From an uncultured Clostridia bacterium (GTDB lineage: Bacteria > Bacillota > Clostridia > Christensenellales > UBA1242): a DNA stretch of 8,447 nucleotides. Both the position numbers and the translations under genes were made by a program. This document shows, piece after piece, positions 6,022 to 8,447 of the stretch. The number at the start of each line of letters is the position of its first letter. The stretch's first letter is position 1. The notes under the pieces are model-generated. The model saw only the letters and a program-made list of their open reading frames with translations, had not been told where the DNA came from and did no database searches. The stretch lies in the NCBI GenBank assembly GCA_946615295.1, contig CAMOHL010000028.1, forward strand, positions 1 through 8,447, in the 5' to 3' direction.

Positions 6022-7341
6022 ATGAAAAAACCAATAGTAGCAATAGTAGGACGACCAAATGTTGGCAAAAGCACATTTTTTAACAAGGTCGTTGGAAAAA
6101 GAATTAGTATAGTAAAAGATGAACCGGGAGTTACAAGAGATAGAATTTATGCTGATGCAAATTGGCTAAATCACAATTTTTGGCTTGTTGACACTGGTGG
6201 AATTGATATTCACGAAAAAACTGAAGTAAACAAAAACATTCTCAATCAAGTGCAAATAGCAATGGATCTTGCAGATGTTATCATTATGCTTGTTGATGGT
6301 ATTTCTGGGCTAACAGCTCAAGATGAAGAAGTTGCAACACTTCTCAAAAAAATAAAAAAACCAGTTGTTTTGGCAGTCAACAAATGTGATGATGGCAGTG
6401 AAGAAAACATTTATGAGTTCTATGCTTTGGGACTTGGAGAGCCATATCCTATTTCTAGTGAACATAGTAAGGGTGTTGGTGATTTGCTTGACAAGGTGGT
6501 TTCATATTTTGGAGATATAGAAACAGACAAAGAGAATCAAGACAAAATCAAAATTGCAATTGTAGGCAAACCAAATGCAGGCAAAAGTAGCATAACAAAT
6601 AGACTTTTGGGAGACAACAGAATGGTTGTTTCTAATGTTGCTGGAACAACACGAGATGCAATTGACACTCCTTTTGTTTATGAAGGCAGAGAGTGTGTTT
6701 TGATTGACACTGCTGGAATTAGAAGAAAAAGGTCAATTGAACTTGAAAGTGTTGAAAGTTATTCCGTTTTGAGAAGCATGGAAGCAATAAGACGAGCAGA
6801 TGTTGTCGTTATTGTTTTTGATGCCAGTCAAGATTTAAGCGATCAGGATATTAGAATTGCTGGATATGTAAAGGAACAAGGCAAGCCAAGTGTTATTGTT
6901 ATCAACAAGTGGGATTTGGTCAGCAAAGATGAACACACAATTGATTTTTACAAACAAAAGTTGGACAAAGAACTCAACTTTATGGACTACTATATTCCTG
7001 TTTTTGTCTCAGCACTTTCTGGTCAAAGATTAAACACAATTATGCCAAATGTCTTAAAAGCCTATGAAAATGCAAACAAAAAGATATCAACCAGCATATT
7101 GAACGAAATTTTGCAAGATGCAGTTGCAATAAGTCAACCACCATCAAAGTATGGAAAGCGATTAAAATTTTACTTTATCAGTCAAACGGCAACAAACCCA
7201 CCTGTGTTTACAATTCAAGCAAATGCAAGTGAACTTGTGCACTTTTCATATCAAAGATATTTGGAAAATTGTTTGAGAAGAAATATAGATTTTTCTGGAA
7301 CACCAATAAAGATTGAATTTGTCAACAAACACGACAAATAA
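6022..7341 (+). CDS. der: Ribosome assembly GTPase Der (EngA)
   Basis: This 439-residue protein has the two tandem G domains that define Der/EngA. The first has GRPNVGKS (10-17), DTGG (57-60) and NKCD (120-123); the second has GKPNAGKS (182-189), DTAG (229-232), NKWD (295-298) and SALSG (330-334). A KH-like C-terminal domain (about 350-435) follows. Der is an essential GTPase in maturation of the 50S ribosomal subunit. All nucleotide-binding motifs are intact and the length matches Firmicutes relatives. The ATG is fixed by the fit to the family N-terminus, MKKPIVAIVGRPNVGKS, yet no Shine-Dalgarno sequence precedes it; a promoter just upstream suggests leaderless transcription. Read-through from feoB is also possible, as I see no terminator between them. 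plsY follows 10 bases after the stop. Confidence 0.97.
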   Translation: MKKPIVAIVGRPNVGKSTFFNKVVGKRISIVKDEPGVTRDRIYADANWLNHNFWLVDTGGIDIHEKTEVNKNILNQVQIAMDLADVIIMLVDGISGLTAQDEEVATLLKKIKKPVVLAVNKCDDGSEENIYEFYALGLGEPYPISSEHSKGVGDLLDKVVSYFGDIETDKENQDKIKIAIVGKPNAGKSSITNRLLGDNRMVVSNVAGTTRDAIDTPFVYEGRECVLIDTAGIRRKRSIELESVESYSVLRSMEAIRRADVVVIVFDASQDLSDQDIRIAGYVKEQGKPSVIVINKWDLVSKDEHTIDFYKQKLDKELNFMDYYIPVFVSALSGQRLNTIMPNVLKAYENANKKISTSILNEILQDAVAISQPPSKYGKRLKFYFISQTATNPPVFTIQANASELVHFSYQRYLENCLRRNIDFSGTPIKIEFVNKHDK

Positions 7342-7351
7342 GGGGTGAAAT

Positions 7352-8230
7352 TTGGTTATAAAAGTTTTGGAATATATTGCGATAGCAATTTTTGCATACT
7401 TTGTTGGAAATATCTCTTGGGCTAGAATTTTTAGCAAAAAACAAAAAGAAGACATCACAACAAAGGGCAGTGGCAATCCTGGCACAATGAATATGCTTCG
7501 AAATTTTGGAGTGAAACTTGCTCTTTTGACACTTTTGTTGGATATGCTCAAAGGAGTTGTTGCTTCACTTGCCGGTATGTTACTATTCAAATATACCGGT
7601 TTAAATTCAGACATAGGCATATATTTTGCAGGGCTGTTTGCAATAATTGGTCATATGTTCCCAGTTATATATAAGTTTAAGGGAGGAAAGGGAGTTGCAA
7701 CCTCACTTGGAGTGTTTATGGTTGCAAATCCATTGTGGCTGATTGTTGCATTTGTTGTTGGGTTCTTGTATGTGTGGTTCTTTGACTATGGCTCTGTTGC
7801 ATCATTGTTTATTGTTGCATCAATGAGTATAATTCAAGGTTACAAAAACATTCAAATATATGAAAATGACTTGACAACTTTGCTCTTTGTGAATATTTTG
7901 ATATTTGCAATTTTTGTTACAATTTGGATAGCACACAGGCAAAACATTGTTAGACTGTTGGTGGGAAAGGAAAACAAAGCAAATTTGCAGAAGAGTTTCA
8001 AATCCAAACTAAAAAAGCAAAAGAAAGAAGAAATCAAAACAGAATATCAAGAGCAAAAAAGTGATTTGAAAACTGAGTTCAAAAAATTGAAAGCAGAATA
8101 CAAAAAAGATGTAAAAGCAAAAAAGAAAGAGCTCAAAAAGCAATTCAAAAAAATCAAGGTTTCACTCAAACAGAGCAATGCAGATTTGCTTGCAAATGAA
8201 ATTTTGAGTGATAAAGATTATGAAGAATAA
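7352..8230 (+). CDS. plsY: Glycerol-3-phosphate acyltransferase PlsY with charged C-terminal extension
   Basis: PlsY is the integral membrane enzyme that moves the acyl group from acyl-phosphate to glycerol-3-phosphate, the first acylation in phospholipid synthesis. Motif 1 is GSGNPGTMNMLR (residues 39-50), with Met where most have Thr (GATN/GTTN); motif 2 is GHMFPVIYKF followed by KGGKGVAT (100-117); a motif 3-like YGSVASL lies at 146-152. Several hydrophobic segments span residues 5-195. The enzyme core ends near RLLVGKENK (about 201-209), where typical PlsY proteins of about 200 residues stop. Here about 85 more residues follow, very rich in Lys and Glu with a heptad-like pattern, probably a cytoplasmic coiled coil. 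The start is TTG at 7352-7354, preceded by AGGGGTG, which overlaps the der stop codon, so translation with der is probably coupled. Confidence 0.94.
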   Translation: MVIKVLEYIAIAIFAYFVGNISWARIFSKKQKEDITTKGSGNPGTMNMLRNFGVKLALLTLLLDMLKGVVASLAGMLLFKYTGLNSDIGIYFAGLFAIIGHMFPVIYKFKGGKGVATSLGVFMVANPLWLIVAFVVGFLYVWFFDYGSVASLFIVASMSIIQGYKNIQIYENDLTTLLFVNILIFAIFVTIWIAHRQNIVRLLVGKENKANLQKSFKSKLKKQKKEEIKTEYQEQKSDLKTEFKKLKAEYKKDVKAKKKELKKQFKKIKVSLKQSNADLLANEILSDKDYEE

Positions 8231-8233
8231 AAT

Positions 8234-8253
8234 AGGGCAAAAGCCCTTTTTTT
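8234..8253 (+). terminator. Intrinsic terminator after plsY
   Basis: AGGGC (8234-8238) and GCCCT (8243-8247) form a five-base-pair stem with an AAAA loop, directly followed by a T run through 8253. It begins four bases after the plsY stop and closes the der-plsY unit. On the opposite strand the stem is followed by a T-rich stretch, so it might also act leftward. Confidence 0.88.
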
Positions 8254-8273
8254 GTTTTATTTGCAATATTTGT

Positions 8274-8302
8274 TTGACTTATTATTTCAAATAAAATATA
8301 AT
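8274..8302 (+). promoter_or_regulatory. Near-consensus sigma-A promoter at the right edge
   Basis: TTGACT (8274-8279, one mismatch) is followed after exactly 17 bases by a perfect TATAAT (8297-8302). It lies just after the plsY terminator, pointing right, with a predicted start near 8309. It is the best promoter match in the window, so a transcript beginning here and leaving the window is likely. Confidence 0.65.
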
Positions 8303-8308
8303 AAATTT

Positions 8309-8447
8309 TAGTAGCGATGATTGCAAATATAGTAGGATGTTGTGTCCAAAAGAGAATGGATGTCGTGGCTGTGAGCATCTGTGGCAACAAAACATTTGAA
8401 ATTTCGTTTGCAGGAGCTTTTGATAGAAATATCAAGTGGTAGCAAGC
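8309..8447 (+). other. Unassigned transcript start region at right edge (possible small ORF or RNA)
   Basis: Downstream of the strong promoter, bases 8311-8447 are about 40 percent G+C, with G more than twice C, unlike the AT-rich intergenic DNA before it. A 41-codon frame runs from ATG 8317 to TAG 8442 (starts MIANIVGCCVQKR, ends DRNIKW) but has no ribosome binding site. Another frame, open at 8295-8402 without a usable start, reads CPKENGCRGCEHLW with cysteine spacing C-x6-C-x5-C-x2-C. A perfect six-base-pair hairpin TTGATA/TATCAA with a GAAA loop stands at 8420-8435. A TTG at 8420 follows AGGAG closely and opens to the window end. None of these is decisive, and I recognise no known RNA or protein family here. 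Confidence 0.3.

Noticed and set aside
7246..7620. Minus-strand frame of 124 codons spanning the der-plsY junction
   Set aside because: It is antisense to two well-identified proteins and has no recognisable motif.
8166..8435. Minus-strand frame of 89 codons crossing the plsY terminator
   Set aside because: It runs through the plsY end and its terminator hairpin and has no ribosome binding site or motif.
8308..8447. Minus-strand frame ending in TAA at 8308-8310 that contains FVATDAHSHDIH, recalling the DAH metal motif of PHP-type hydrolases
   Set aside because: Its codons are rich in C-ending forms and CGN arginine, unlike every gene in the window, and the strand would be C-rich where genes here are G-rich. 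Only a short fragment is visible, so the resemblance is not enough.
8309..8447. tmRNA, RNase P RNA, SRP RNA or 6S RNA at the right edge
   Set aside because: None of the conserved primary-sequence marks of these RNAs that I know is present in the visible part.

Overview
The window comes from an AT-rich, low-GC Gram-positive genome, most likely a spore-forming or spore-descended member of the Clostridia (Bacillota). The evidence is a spoIIGA-sigE pair, a YlmC/YmxH-type PRC-barrel gene beside it, AGGAG-type ribosome binding sites on many genes, strong use of AGA and A/T-ending codons, and a tail end of smpB. I cannot place it to genus from sequence alone. No mobile element, CRISPR array, tRNA or rRNA was recognised.

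Layout, left to right. (1) The 3' end of smpB (plus strand) runs off the left edge and stops at 101. A hairpin with A and T tracts on its two sides follows and can serve as a terminator in both directions. (2) A minus-strand block occupies about 199-3404. Read in its own direction it is a YlmC/YmxH-like PRC-barrel gene with an Asn/Gln-rich tail, then spoIIGA overlapping sigE by 32 bases, then a DegV/FakB-like fatty-acid-binding protein gene with its own promoter and a perfect palindrome at the expected transcription start. (3) A 208-base divergent intergenic region (3405-3612) carries candidate promoters in both directions, an 18-base-phased direct repeat and an AU-only hairpin touching the feoA start codon. 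(4) A plus-strand block follows: feoA, feoB (one base apart), der and plsY, closed by a compact intrinsic terminator at about 8234-8253. (5) The last 200 bases hold a near-consensus promoter pointing right and a GC-enriched, G-over-C stretch that I could not assign.

How the genes work together. SpoIIGA is the membrane aspartic protease that removes the pro-sequence of sigma-E, so the overlapping pair is one functional unit of mother-cell sporulation control. FeoA and FeoB form a ferrous iron uptake system. Der (ribosome assembly GTPase) and PlsY (glycerol-3-phosphate acyltransferase) are housekeeping genes. PlsY and the DegV/FakB-like protein both touch fatty acid use in phospholipid synthesis, but they are in separate transcription units here.

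Most of the window is recognisable. The oddities I consider worth checking are the FeoB with a non-canonical G4 motif (NMAN), an altered core motif (GCSTT) and a cysteine-rich tail; the PlsY with an 85-residue charged C-terminal extension; the probable leaderless start of der; the palindrome over the degV start site; the Asn/Gln/Tyr-rich tail on the PRC-barrel protein; and the unassigned right edge. I do not see convincing evidence of a wholly new multi-gene system.
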